Of a stretch of DNA of 31,121 nt, positions 1-7,685 are shown one piece after another. The notes beneath the pieces are model-generated. The model did no database searches, was not told where the DNA came from, and saw nothing but the letters and a program-made list of their open reading frames with translations. This stretch comes from an uncultured Holophagaceae bacterium (GTDB lineage: Bacteria; Acidobacteriota; Holophagae; Holophagales; Holophagaceae), in assembly GCA_903927605.1 (NCBI GenBank), contig CAIYNT010000027.1, positions 1 through 31,121 on the forward strand, in the 5' to 3' direction. The first letter of the stretch is position 1, and every line of letters starts with the position of its first letter. Both the position numbers and the translations under genes were made by a program.

Positions 1-866
1 AGCTTGCGGATGACCTGGGCATTGCCCTTGGCCCAGCGGTGCTGCTGACTCTTGAAGGCATTCACCTCGACCGGAAGTTCCGCCGGGACGACGAGGTCCT
101 TGAGGTAGACGCCCTTCCAGCCCCTGAGCTGGGCCCGGTAGGACAGGTCCGCGTCCTCGGTGATGGTGTCGTGTTCCCAGCCACCCGCGTCGGCGATGGC
201 GGACACCCGCCACATGCCGGCCGTGCCGCTGAAATTGAAGAAGGCCTTGGACCGGTGGCGGGCCGTGTGCTCGAAGACGAAATGCCCGTCGAGCAGGATG
301 GCCTGGACCTGGGTCAGGAGCGAGAATTCGCGGTTGAGGTGGGCCCAGCAACCCTGGACGAAGGCCACCTTCTCGTCTGCAAAGTGGGGAACGGCCTTGC
401 GGAGGAAATCCTCCGTGGGCAGGAAGTCGGCATCGAACATGGCCACCAGCTCGCCCTTGGCCACCTTGAGGCCCTCGGCCAGCGCCCCGGCCTTGAAGCC
501 CGTGCGGTCCGTCCGGTGCAGGTAGTGGATGTCATAGCCCAGGGCCTTGTAGCGGTCCACCACAGCACTGGCCACCTTCACGGTGTCATCCGTGGAATCA
601 TCCAGCACCTGGATCTCGAGCTTGTCCTTGGGCCAGTCCATCCTGAGGGTGTAGGCCATGAGCCGCTCGATGACGTTGATCTCGTTGAACACGGCCAGCT
701 GGACCGTGACCACCGGGAGGTAGTTCGCATCGCCCACGGGCTGGGGTACGTCCTTCTTGTGGCGATAATAAAGGAGAAGCATCCAGAGCCGATGGGCTCC
801 ATAGATGCTCAGGATGGTGAGCAGGATGAAGTAGGTGGCAAGCACGATGATTTTGACGGCTTCCAT
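1..866 (-). CDS. Family 2 membrane glycosyltransferase (partial, C-terminus off the window)
   Basis: Processive-type GT2 glycosyltransferase of the cellulose-synthase/glucomannan-synthase-like group, which moves a sugar from a nucleotide sugar to a growing glycan or lipid acceptor at the inner membrane. Only the N-terminal 288 codons are present because the frame runs off the left edge. Visible: an N-terminal membrane helix (about residues 5-27), then a GT-A fold with the LDDSTDDT motif, a DAD metal-binding motif (AMFDADFLP), TEDADLS, and the QQHRWAKG acceptor/processivity motif near the truncated end. All catalytic motifs are intact. Downstream membrane helices are expected outside the window. 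The ATG is 126 bp from the divergent kinase gene. The family is clear; the sugar and product cannot be told from sequence. Confidence 0.88.
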   Translation of the reverse strand, partial: MEAVKIIVLATYFILLTILSIYGAHRLWMLLLYYRHKKDVPQPVGDANYLPVVTVQLAVFNEINVIERLMAYTLRMDWPKDKLEIQVLDDSTDDTVKVASAVVDRYKALGYDIHYLHRTDRTGFKAGALAEGLKVAKGELVAMFDADFLPTEDFLRKAVPHFADEKVAFVQGCWAHLNREFSLLTQVQAILLDGHFVFEHTARHRSKAFFNFSGTAGMWRVSAIADAGGWEHDTITEDADLSYRAQLRGWKGVYLKDLVVPAELPVEVNAFKSQQHRWAKGNAQVIRK

Positions 867-992
867 CACGGAATAGACTCCCCACAGCCTGCTTCGGCCG
901 GCCTTGCTTATTGTGTCACAACTTCTTGGTAAGACCACGGAAAACCTAACAATCTACCGCCTGATTTTCAGTGGGCTGGGTAGGATGCTGAC

Positions 993-2897
993 ATGAGTGA
1001 CCTCGACAACCTCAGCCTCCCCAGAATGATTGGCCGCTACCAGGTGCTGAATCTCCTGGGCTCCGGTGCCATGGGGAGCGTCGTGCTCGCCGAGGACCCC
1101 AGGATCAAGCGCAAGGTGGCGATCAAGCTGATGAAGCTGGATGCCGTGCGGACCGAGGCGGACCAGCACGAGTATTTGGCGCGTTTCCAGCGCGAGGCCG
1201 AGGTGTCCGGCCTCCTGAACCACCCGGGGATCGTGGCCATCTACGACGTGGGCGAGGTGGAGGGCCACGGGCCTTTCCTGGCCATGGAGTTCGTGGCGGG
1301 CAAGCCGCTGGACGGGATCATGAAGAACGGTCCAGCCCTCACCCTGAAGGAGAAGTTCCGCATTGCCGTGGGGCTGGCCGAGGCCCTGGACCATGCCCAC
1401 GCCAAGGCCATCGTGCACCGGGATGTGAAGCCGGGAAACGTGATGGTGACCGAGGATGGGCGGCCCAAGCTGATGGATTTCGGCATCGCCAAGCGGGAGG
1501 ATGCCAGCCTCACCCAGACGGGCACCTTTCTGGGCACGCCCAGCTATGCGAGTCCCGAGCAGATCCGGGAAGGCACGGTGGACAACCGGTCCGATATCTT
1601 CAGTTTCGGCGTACTGGTCTTCGAACTCATGAGCGGGCAGTCCCCCTTTCCGGGGACCTCCATCAACACCATCCTCTACCGGATCGTGAACGAACCCCCG
1701 GTGGAGGTGCAGCCGCCCGTGCTGGGCATGCTTCCCGAGGGCTGGCGACGGGTCTTCGACAAGGTGCTGGCCAAGCGGCCGGAAGAGCGCCATCAGTCCT
1801 GCACCTCGTTCGTCCGCGACCTCTTCGACTCCGTGACGGAACTGAGCAAGGAGGACCGTCGCGAAGTGTTGAACCTCATGGGAATGAATGGCGAGGCCCC
1901 CTTGCCAGAGATCGTGTCCACCTCCTTCGATGAGACGGTGGTGATGCCCCGGTCCGAGCCGCTGAAGGGCAGGCTGGCCTGGATCGCCGCCGTGGTCCTG
2001 GTGGCCGCCATCGGCGGGGCCTGGTTCATGGTCAAGGGCTCCAACAGGACGCGGTTGCAGATCAAGTCGGTGCCTTCAGGCGCCAGGGTCTTCGTGAACG
2101 ACCTGGAGGTAGGTACGGCGCCCATGAACCAGCCTTTGTCCCCCGGGGACAGGCTGCGGCTGGAACTGAAGGGGCATCGGGCGCTGACCTACCAGGTCAA
2201 GCCCGGCGAGGTGCCACCGGAGCTCTCCCTGCAGCCCATCGTCAGCGAGGAGGTCCTGGATTCCGCACCTCAGGGCGCCACCGTGGTGCTGGATGAGAAG
2301 AAGCTGGAGGGCGTGACGCCCCTCTCGGTCCAGTGGAACCAGGGCAAGCACCACCGCCTCACCCTCACCAAGGGCAACCTCTTGTTTCCAAAGGACTTCG
2401 ACCCTGGTGATGTGCCTGGCGGCCAGGTCTTCAAACTGATGGAAGGAACCACCGCCGATACCCGGCAGGAGCCGTCCCTGGACCCCCATGCCCCCGGCGC
2501 CCTGAAGCTGGCCGGCGGATTCAGCGTCCACCTCAGGGCGGATGGCCGCGACCAGGGTGAACTCAGCCCGGGCTCAAAGGTGGCGCTGCCCCCAGGCACC
2601 CATCAACTCGAGTTGACGAACCCCCGGCACTTCTACAAGGACGCCCGGGCCGTCACGGTCGTGGCCGGCCAGGTGGCGACGCTCACCGTGCCTGGCCTCG
2701 CCACCCTCACCGTGGAGACCTTCCCCGGCATCGGCAAGGTCATGGTGGATGGCCAGGACTCCGGCATCGAGAGCGATGGCAGCACGGGCATCCAGGTGGC
2801 CCTGGGTCGCCACACCATCACCGTGCGCGGGGCCAAGGGCAGCAGGACCGAGACGGTGGAGGTCACCGGGGACAAGGGACTGCGCTTCCCCCTATGA
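993..2897 (+). CDS. Ser/Thr protein kinase with transmembrane helix and PEGA-type repeats
   Basis: Hanks-type (PknB-like) Ser/Thr kinase of 634 residues. The N-terminal kinase domain (about 15-275) has the glycine loop GSGAMGSV (23-30), ATP lysine K45, E68, the HRD loop with D144 and N149, and DFG at 162-164, so it should be active. A single hydrophobic helix at about 328-348 (WIAAVVLVAAIGG) would leave the C-terminal half outside the cytoplasm. That half carries a PEGA domain beginning near 355 (LQIKSVPSGARVFVNDLEVG) and two or three weaker copies (around SAPQGATVVLDEKKLEG and VETFPGIGKVMVDGQD). PEGA domains are extracytoplasmic beta modules thought to bind surface structures. The ATG lies a short way after a GGAT ribosome site. 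The gene converges on the symporter operon across a hairpin. Substrates are unknown. Confidence 0.93.
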   Translation: MSDLDNLSLPRMIGRYQVLNLLGSGAMGSVVLAEDPRIKRKVAIKLMKLDAVRTEADQHEYLARFQREAEVSGLLNHPGIVAIYDVGEVEGHGPFLAMEFVAGKPLDGIMKNGPALTLKEKFRIAVGLAEALDHAHAKAIVHRDVKPGNVMVTEDGRPKLMDFGIAKREDASLTQTGTFLGTPSYASPEQIREGTVDNRSDIFSFGVLVFELMSGQSPFPGTSINTILYRIVNEPPVEVQPPVLGMLPEGWRRVFDKVLAKRPEERHQSCTSFVRDLFDSVTELSKEDRREVLNLMGMNGEAPLPEIVSTSFDETVVMPRSEPLKGRLAWIAAVVLVAAIGGAWFMVKGSNRTRLQIKSVPSGARVFVNDLEVGTAPMNQPLSPGDRLRLELKGHRALTYQVKPGEVPPELSLQPIVSEEVLDSAPQGATVVLDEKKLEGVTPLSVQWNQGKHHRLTLTKGNLLFPKDFDPGDVPGGQVFKLMEGTTADTRQEPSLDPHAPGALKLAGGFSVHLRADGRDQGELSPGSKVALPPGTHQLELTNPRHFYKDARAVTVVAGQVATLTVPGLATLTVETFPGIGKVMVDGQDSGIESDGSTGIQVALGRHTITVRGAKGSRTETVEVTGDKGLRFPL

Positions 2898-2908
2898 CGT
2901 CCACCGCC

Positions 2909-2977
2909 CGGGCGGCGAAAGCCGAAAAGAACCTGGGCCAGGGAGCGTAGCCCCCCGGCCCAGGTTCCTGCCGCCCG
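2909..2977. terminator. Nested hairpin between convergent kinase and symporter genes
   Basis: A perfect 11-bp inverted repeat (GAACCTGGGCC at 2929-2939 with GGCCCAGGTTC at 2957-2967) is enclosed by a second 8-bp pair (CGGGCGGC at 2909-2916 with GCCGCCCG at 2970-2977). Read on the minus strand the inner stem is followed by TTCTTTTC, so it looks like an intrinsic terminator for the symporter operon. For the plus-strand kinase gene the hairpin has no T-run and would at most be a weak stop. Confidence 0.7.
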
Positions 2978-2995
2978 AAAACTGTGATCGGGAGG

Positions 2996-4669
2996 TCAGT
3001 GCTTGGTCGAAGTGGATGCGCCGAACCCCGTCTGGGCCCGCACATACTGGTCCTCGAAGGCCTCGATCTCGGCCTTGGCGCGGGCGCTGCCATCGAGCTT
3101 GGAGAAGAGGTAGGCCAGCAGGAACGCGATCGGCATGGCAAACAGGGCCGGCTGGGTGTAGGGGAAGAGGGCCGCCTTCCGGCCGACCACGTCCACCCAG
3201 ACGGATTTCGACAGCACCACGAAGATCACGGCGGAGAAGAGCCCGCCGTAGCCGCCCCAGAGGGCGCCACGGGTCGTCAGGCCCCTCCAGTACATGGAGA
3301 GAATGAGCACCGGGAAGTTCGCTGCCGCCGCCACACCGAAGGCGAGGCCGACCATGAAGGCGATGTTCTGCTTCTCGAACAGGATGCCGAGGACGATGGC
3401 AACGATGCCCAGGCAGATGGTGGCGATCTTCGACACCCGGATCTCGGTGATCTCGGAAGCCTTGCCCTTCATGATCACCCGGGCGTACAGGTCGTGGGAG
3501 ATGGCCGAGGCGCCCGCCAGGGCCAGGCCGGAAACCACGGCCAGGATGGTGGCGAAGGCCACCGCCGCCAGGAAGCCGAGCAGCATGTTGCCGCCCACGG
3601 CCTTGGCCAGGTGCATGGCGACCATGTTGCCGCCGCCGATCAGCTTGCCGCCGACCTTGCCCCCCTCGAAGAAGGTGGGATCCTGGCCGACGATGATGAT
3701 GCCGCAAAGCCCGATCAGGAAGATGACATTGAAGAAATAGGACACGAAACCGGAGGCGTAGAGCACGGATCTGCGGGCTTCCTTGGCGTTGCTGACCGTG
3801 AAGAACCGCATCAGGATGTGGGGCAGTCCCGCGGTCCCGAACATCAGTCCAAGGCCGAGCGAGATGGCGGTCACCGGATCCGCGAGCAGGCTGCCGGGGT
3901 ACATGAGCTTGGGACCCAGCTTGTGCACGGCGGTGGCCCGCTCGACCAGGACGTGGTAGGAGAAGCCGAACTGGCTCATGGCCAGGAGCATGACCAGCGT
4001 GCCGCCGAAGAGCAGCATGCAGGCCTTGATGATCTGCACCCAGGTGGTGGCCATCATGCCGCCGAAGATGACGTAGAACATCATGAGGATGCCGACGATG
4101 AAGATCGCGACCCTGTATTCCAGGCCGAAGAGGAGCTTGATGAGCTGCCCGGCCCCGACCATCTGCGCCAGCAGGTAGAAGCAGACCACGGTCAGCGAGG
4201 AGATAGCGGCCATGGTGCGGACCTTGCCCTGGTCCAGGCGGTAGGCCGTGATGTCCGAGAAGGTGAAGCGGCCCAGGTTGCGGAGGCGCTCGGCCATCAG
4301 GAACAGGATGATGGGCCAGCCGGCGAAGAAGGCCAGCATGTAGATGTAGCCATCGTAGCCCTGGCCGTAGACCATGGCGCTGAGGCCGAGGAGCGTGGCG
4401 GCGGACATGTAGTCGCCGGCGATGGCCAGACCGTTCTGGAAGCCGGTGATGTCGCTGCCGGCCGTATAGAAATCAGAGGTGGACTTGGTCCGGCTGGCTG
4501 CCCAGTAGGTGATCCCCATGGTCAGGCCCACGAACAGGCAGAACATGATGATCGCGTGCCAGTTGGTCGGCTGCTTCTCCATGATGCCCCCCAGAGGTGG
4601 GCCAGCTATGGCCGAAGCCGAAGCGGTCAGGAGGCCCAGGGCGGTGCCAATGCGAGGGAGGCGGCTCAT
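2996..4669 (-). CDS. actP: Sodium:solute symporter, acetate permease (ActP) type
   Basis: Member of the solute:sodium symporter (SSS) family, close to the cation/acetate symporter ActP, which takes up acetate and related short monocarboxylates across the inner membrane. The protein is about 557 residues (E. coli ActP 549). It has a cleavable-looking N-terminal hydrophobic stretch ([12 protein letters not shown]), as in ActP, and about 13 further membrane segments. The family signature region [21 protein letters not shown] / [10 protein letters not shown] is present. I chose ATG at 4669, which overlaps the stop of the DUF485 gene (TGATG), with AAGGAG 8 nt upstream. A GTG three bases earlier is an alternative start. 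The pairing with DUF485 is the usual yjcH-actP arrangement. Substrate is inferred from the family: acetate most likely, other monocarboxylates possible. Confidence 0.92.
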   Translation of the reverse strand: MSRLPRIGTALGLLTASASAIAGPPLGGIMEKQPTNWHAIIMFCLFVGLTMGITYWAASRTKSTSDFYTAGSDITGFQNGLAIAGDYMSAATLLGLSAMVYGQGYDGYIYMLAFFAGWPIILFLMAERLRNLGRFTFSDITAYRLDQGKVRTMAAISSLTVVCFYLLAQMVGAGQLIKLLFGLEYRVAIFIVGILMMFYVIFGGMMATTWVQIIKACMLLFGGTLVMLLAMSQFGFSYHVLVERATAVHKLGPKLMYPGSLLADPVTAISLGLGLMFGTAGLPHILMRFFTVSNAKEARRSVLYASGFVSYFFNVIFLIGLCGIIIVGQDPTFFEGGKVGGKLIGGGNMVAMHLAKAVGGNMLLGFLAAVAFATILAVVSGLALAGASAISHDLYARVIMKGKASEITEIRVSKIATICLGIVAIVLGILFEKQNIAFMVGLAFGVAAAANFPVLILSMYWRGLTTRGALWGGYGGLFSAVIFVVLSKSVWVDVVGRKAALFPYTQPALFAMPIAFLLAYLFSKLDGSARAKAEIEAFEDQYVRAQTGFGASTSTKH

Positions 4670-4989
4670 CACTTGTTCTCCTTCTGGGCGGCCTTGACGA
4701 TTTCCTGGGTCATCTCATCGAACTCGCCATTGGCGCGTCGGACGTACACCGCCGTGAGGACCCAGAAGAAAATGAACATGAACAGTTCGACCGCGACGCC
4801 GATGGTCAGCATCCCGCCGGCCACGAGGGGGCGCCCGAGCAGGGCCGGCTTGAAGGCCACCACCAGCACGAAGCCGTAGAACATCCCCAGGACAATGAAG
4901 GCCAGGGTCCAGGCGAAACGACCCCGTCGGGCTACGAGCCGCTGGAATTTGGGATCGGTCCGCATTCGTTCGTACATTTCACTGCTCAT
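4669..4989 (-). CDS. yjcH: DUF485 membrane protein (YjcH-like), symporter partner
   Basis: Small inner-membrane protein (106 residues) of the DUF485/YjcH family, almost always encoded directly upstream of an ActP-type symporter and thought to assist it; its biochemical role is not established. It starts [15 protein letters not shown], carries the family pattern of a charged N-terminus ([11 protein letters not shown]), and has two hydrophobic helices (about 27-47 and 57-83). The frame is open another 39 codons upstream, but ATG at 4989 has a strong AGGAGG ribosome site 8 nt before it and matches the family length. It is translationally coupled to actP. A 22-bp palindrome lies 39 bp upstream of the start. 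Confidence 0.9.
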   Translation of the reverse strand: MSSEMYERMRTDPKFQRLVARRGRFAWTLAFIVLGMFYGFVLVVAFKPALLGRPLVAGGMLTIGVAVELFMFIFFWVLTAVYVRRANGEFDEMTQEIVKAAQKENK

Positions 4990-5027
4990 GGCAGTACCTC
5001 CTCCTATATGGGAGTGATGGACGGACC

Positions 5028-5049
5028 TACCCATGGAGTGGCATGGGTA
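5028..5049. promoter_or_regulatory. Perfect palindrome TACCCATG-N6-CATGGGTA upstream of the symporter operon
   Basis: An 8-bp perfect inverted repeat with a 6-bp spacer sits 39 bp upstream of the DUF485 start codon, in its likely 5' leader or core promoter. Size and position fit a dimeric repressor or activator operator. No regulator is encoded beside it, so the binding protein is unknown. Confidence 0.45.
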
Positions 5050-5229
5050 TTCCGAAATGGTTTGTGGGTTTACTTGGGGTAAGCATACAGAAGAGGAACC
5101 AGGCACGGCAATAAATCCGAGCGCGGGGGCAGGAGGCCGTCTCGCCTTGGCGATGCGGGCCCGCTGGGACGAGGGGCAGCGGTCCTCGACAGCCGGCTAG
5201 AGATCCCGCGAGTTCGAAGCCTTCAGCCG

Positions 5230-5273
5230 CTACCCAACCAAAGGCCGCCTCGCGGCGGCCTTTGGTTGGGTAG
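5230..5273. terminator. Perfect 20-bp hairpin with TCGC loop
   Basis: CTACCCAACCAAAGGCCGCC (5230-5249) pairs perfectly with 5254-5273 across a 4-nt loop. The inner part (AAAGGCCGCC...GGCGGCCTTT) is the usual shape of a bidirectional intrinsic terminator, but the stem is unusually long and there is no separate T-run outside it. It lies between tRNA-Gln and the symporter operon, both on the minus strand, where it would insulate the two. Confidence 0.55.
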
Positions 5274-5532
5274 ACCAACGGACGGCCTGGAGGACGATCA
5301 CACACTCCTTATCGCCAGAGAGCGTTTCGGGCGGGAAGGGGTCGAGTGGTAACACAGAGAGGGCTTTTTGCCCCCAGGGGGAGCCGAGAATCGGAGAAGC
5401 GGCTAGTCCTGGCAACTCTAGGCGGCCATCGGACCTTGCTGGGCAGCCGGAAGTCGAGAGCATGGCTTCTTTCTAAGTGCCCATGAATCATTGAAAAAGG
5501 ACTGTCATACAACCCGATTGGACTGGTAACAC

Positions 5533-5559
5533 AAGCGCCTGGCATTTCGCCAGGCGCTT
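5533..5559 (-). terminator. Intrinsic terminator-like hairpin after tRNA-Gln
   Basis: AAGCGCCTGGC (5533-5543) and GCCAGGCGCTT (5549-5559) form an 11-bp stem with a 5-nt loop, starting only 4 nt past the encoded CCA of tRNA-Gln. The downstream strand is T-rich only briefly (CTTGTGTT). Position suggests it ends the tRNA transcript. Confidence 0.65.
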
Positions 5560-5562
5560 TCA

Positions 5563-5637
5563 TGGTTGGGGAGGAAGGATTCGAACCCTCGGTACGCAGG
5601 ATCAAAACCTGCTGCCTTACCACTTGGCTACTCCCCA
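5563..5637 (-). tRNA. tRNA-Gln (anticodon TTG)
   Basis: Full cloverleaf on the minus strand: acceptor TGGGGAG/CTCCCCA, D arm GCCAAGTGGTAAGGC, anticodon loop TTTTGAT giving TTG, T loop TTCGAAT, discriminator A and encoded CCA. It sits 59 bp downstream of spoVG on the same strand and is followed by a hairpin terminator. Confidence 0.96.
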
Positions 5638-5696
5638 GGCGGAAACTCAAGGATAGCGCGGGTCCGCGCCAGGCCAAAGCCCCCCAGGCCCGGGGC

Positions 5697-6056
5697 CTAG
5701 GACCCGGCCTTGGGCGTGAAGCCGAACTCCTCGACGCCCAGGAGGTCGGGACGCACCTGGGCGGCCTCGCCGCGCTCGATCCGGCTGATGGCGCGCCGAC
5801 CGGTGGCGGTCTCGTAGGCCAGGAGCACCTTCTCCTCGATCTCTTCGCGGAGGGTGTTGTTGAGCGGGTAGGCGATGTCCTTGAAACTGCCGTCCCGCTT
5901 CCGGCGGCTGGGCATGGCCACGAAGTAGCCCTCCTCGCTCTCCACGACGCGCAGGTCACCCACCAGGAAGCAGTCCTCGATGACCAGGGCGGCGAAGGCC
6001 TTGAGCTTGTCGTCGCCCTCGATCTTGTTGATGCGGATGTCGGTGATATTGAGCAT
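5697..6056 (-). CDS. spoVG: SpoVG family RNA/DNA-binding regulator
   Basis: 119-residue SpoVG protein. The start MLNITDIRINKIEGDDKLKA, the central FVAMPSRRKRDGSFKDIAYPLN and the following helix (REEIEEKVLLAYE) match the family closely. SpoVG is a small dimeric nucleic-acid-binding regulator best known from Gram-positive bacteria and spirochetes, and it also occurs in diderm phyla without sporulation. The C-terminal tail (RIERGEAAQVRPDLLGVEEFGF) is longer than in Bacillus SpoVG. ATG at 6056 follows GAGG at 7 nt. It is the last protein gene before tRNA-Gln. Between pgeF and spoVG lies a small hairpin (GGCCTCC 6082-6088 with GGAGGCC 6094-6100) that could modulate its expression. Confidence 0.92.
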   Translation of the reverse strand: MLNITDIRINKIEGDDKLKAFAALVIEDCFLVGDLRVVESEEGYFVAMPSRRKRDGSFKDIAYPLNNTLREEIEEKVLLAYETATGRRAISRIERGEAAQVRPDLLGVEEFGFTPKAGS

Positions 6057-6110
6057 GGGGCGTCCTCAGGCTTCAGTCCTCGGCCTCCGGGGGGGAGGCC
6101 GCTCTCCAGG

Positions 6111-6776
6111 TTATCCGATCTCGATCCAGCCCCACTGGCGGCCGGTCTTGTCGCCGCGCCGGTAGGAATAGAGCAGGTCGGGCCTGCAGACGGTGCACAG
6201 GGCCACGCTGCCGTCGCGGGTGGGGTTCAGGCCCAGGTCCAGGGCCTGGCTCCGCAGGAACCCGTGCAGGTCCAGGTGGGGGCGTCCGGCAGGCCCCCGG
6301 GTGCACAGGTGTTCGGACCAGGCGGGATCCTGCCGGGCGGCTTCGATGACTTCCTCGCCCACTTCGAAGTGGCAGGCCAGGATCGCGGGGCCAAAGGCCC
6401 ACACCAGATTCCCGGGCTCCCCCCCCAGGCTGCGGTAGATGGCCACGCCGCGGCGCAGGATCCCGCCCCCGGGATCCGGATCGCCGTGCCCCGTGGCCCC
6501 CCGCCAGCCCGCGTGGAGGGCTGCCACCCAGGGCCTTCCATCCCGCAACGGTCCGGCCAGCAGCACGGGTACGCAGTCGGCCACCCGCACCCCGAGGCGA
6601 AGCCCCGGAACCGTGCTCCAGGTCCCATCCCCCTCGACGACGCTCCCGGAAGCCTCCACGATGCCGCAGCGATGCACCTGGTTCAGGCGCCGGTCCGGAA
6701 GGGCCTCCGGGGGATCCAGGCGGGTCGAGAAGCCCCAGCTCAGGGGGAACGGAGGCGGGACTGCCGGCGTCAGCAC
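6111..6776 (-). CDS. pgeF: PgeF/YfiH-type (laccase-domain) peptidoglycan editing factor
   Basis: Member of the PgeF/YfiH family (formerly multicopper polyphenol oxidase/laccase-like), reported as a purine nucleoside phosphorylase/adenosine deaminase and, in E. coli, as an editing factor that keeps L-Ser out of peptidoglycan precursors. The three conserved metal/active-site positions are present: His in LNQVHRC, Cys in VADCVPVLL and His in ALHAGWRG. The C-terminal HLDLHGFL and CRPDLLYSYRR blocks are also there. The segment between GFSTR and the first His is shorter than in E. coli. I prefer GTG at 6776, 7 nt after the stop of the upstream peptidase, giving 221 residues and the normal family N-terminus. 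Longer starts at 6830 (ATG) or 6836 (TTG) would overlap that gene. Confidence 0.88.
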   Translation of the reverse strand: MLTPAVPPPFPLSWGFSTRLDPPEALPDRRLNQVHRCGIVEASGSVVEGDGTWSTVPGLRLGVRVADCVPVLLAGPLRDGRPWVAALHAGWRGATGHGDPDPGGGILRRGVAIYRSLGGEPGNLVWAFGPAILACHFEVGEEVIEAARQDPAWSEHLCTRGPAGRPHLDLHGFLRSQALDLGLNPTRDGSVALCTVCRPDLLYSYRRGDKTGRQWGWIEIG

Positions 6777-6783
6777 AGGCCCG

Positions 6784-7611
6784 CTATCGGTCGAGGCGGG
6801 CTTCCAGCCACTGCTTGATCCGGTTGGCATCGCCAAGGCGGCTGTACTTGCCCCAGGAATCCAGGAGGATGACGAGCACGGGCCGGTTCGCCAGCATGGC
6901 CTGCATCACCAGGCAGCGGCCAGCTTCCTCAATGTAGCCGGTCTTGGAAAGGCCGATGTTCCAGCGAGGATTGCGCACCAGGGCATTGGTGTTGGGGAAC
7001 TGGATGCTGCGGCGGCCGCTCTGGAGGGTGGTTCCGGGGCGGGTGGTGAAATCGCGGATCTCGGGGTAGCGGTAGGCGGCCTCCAGGATCCGGGCCAGAT
7101 CCCAGGCCGTGGCCACATTGCCGCTGGAGAGGCCCGTGGGATCCTCGAACCGGGAGCCACTCAGGCCCAGTTCCCGCGCCTTGGTGTTCATGGCCTCCAC
7201 GAAGGTGGGCAGCCCCCCCGGGAAGGTGCGTCCCAGGGCATGGGCGGCCCTGTTCTCCGAGGCCAGCAGGGCGAGCAGAAGCGCCTGCTCCCGGGGCAGG
7301 CGGGTCCCCACGGGCAGCCGGGACCGGCTGTGGCGCAGATCATCCTTGTCGCCCTCGGTGATGGTCAACAACTCGTTGGGGTCCAGGTGGGCATCCAGCA
7401 GCACCATGGCCGTCATGAGCTTGGTCAGCGAGGCGATGGGCACCACGGCCTCGGCCTGCTTTTCCACCAGGGCCTGTCCGGTCCACTGATCCAGTACCAG
7501 CACGGAGGCGGATTTCAGGGACAGGCGGGCAGGGGAGGGGATGGCCGCAGCGAGGGCCACCCATCCTGCGCACACAAGTCCCAGCCAACGCATGGTCCTG
7601 CTCAGCTTCAT
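6784..7611 (-). CDS. pbpG: D-alanyl-D-alanine carboxypeptidase/endopeptidase (PBP7-like, peptidase S11)
   Basis: Low-molecular-weight penicillin-binding protein of 275 residues that cleaves peptidoglycan peptides in the periplasm. An N-terminal signal peptide (about 1-23, LGLVCAGWVALAAA) precedes the catalytic domain. All three S11 active-site motifs are seen: SLTK with nucleophile S61 and K64, SEN at 118-120, and KTG at 223-225. It lacks the extra C-terminal domain and amphipathic anchor of PBP5/6, which fits the shorter PBP7/PbpG group of DD-endopeptidases. GGAG lies 5 nt before the ATG. It is followed immediately by pgeF, another peptidoglycan-related gene, so the two probably form one transcript. 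Confidence 0.92.
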   Translation of the reverse strand: MKLSRTMRWLGLVCAGWVALAAAIPSPARLSLKSASVLVLDQWTGQALVEKQAEAVVPIASLTKLMTAMVLLDAHLDPNELLTITEGDKDDLRHSRSRLPVGTRLPREQALLLALLASENRAAHALGRTFPGGLPTFVEAMNTKARELGLSGSRFEDPTGLSSGNVATAWDLARILEAAYRYPEIRDFTTRPGTTLQSGRRSIQFPNTNALVRNPRWNIGLSKTGYIEEAGRCLVMQAMLANRPVLVILLDSWGKYSRLGDANRIKQWLEARLDR

Positions 7612-7685
7612 GCCTACTCCAGAAGATTTCGACTGTCGCCACCTTTTCCTAGTCTATCGGATCCGGCAGGTCTTGGCTTAAGGGT

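Larger units (their letters stand above)
4990..5562. other. Gene-poor intergenic region, 573 bp
   Basis: No convincing gene on either strand; the open frames here lack ribosome sites and family-like sequence. It holds the leader and palindrome of the symporter operon, a perfect 20-bp hairpin (5230-5273), a short hairpin-like stretch (GGGCTTTTTGCCC near 5368) and the terminator after tRNA-Gln. The word TGGTAACACA occurs twice (5347 and 5525), each just beside one of these hairpins, on the distal side as seen from the tRNA gene. I see nothing identifiable between about 5110 and 5225 or between 5385 and 5520. Confidence 0.6.

Noticed and set aside
2984..4879. A 631-codon plus-strand open frame opposite actP and DUF485
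   Set aside because: Shadow of the symporter genes; composition (His, Gly, Asp, Glu runs) is that of antisense GC-rich DNA.
5090..5120. Sigma-54 promoter for the symporter operon (GGCACGGCAAT on the plus strand)
   Set aside because: The GG element is there but the TTGC element at the fixed spacing is absent and the orientation is wrong for the operon.
5309..5959. 216-codon minus-strand frame across tRNA-Gln and spoVG
   Set aside because: It runs through a tRNA and overlaps spoVG in another frame; Arg/Ser/Pro-rich with no recognisable family.
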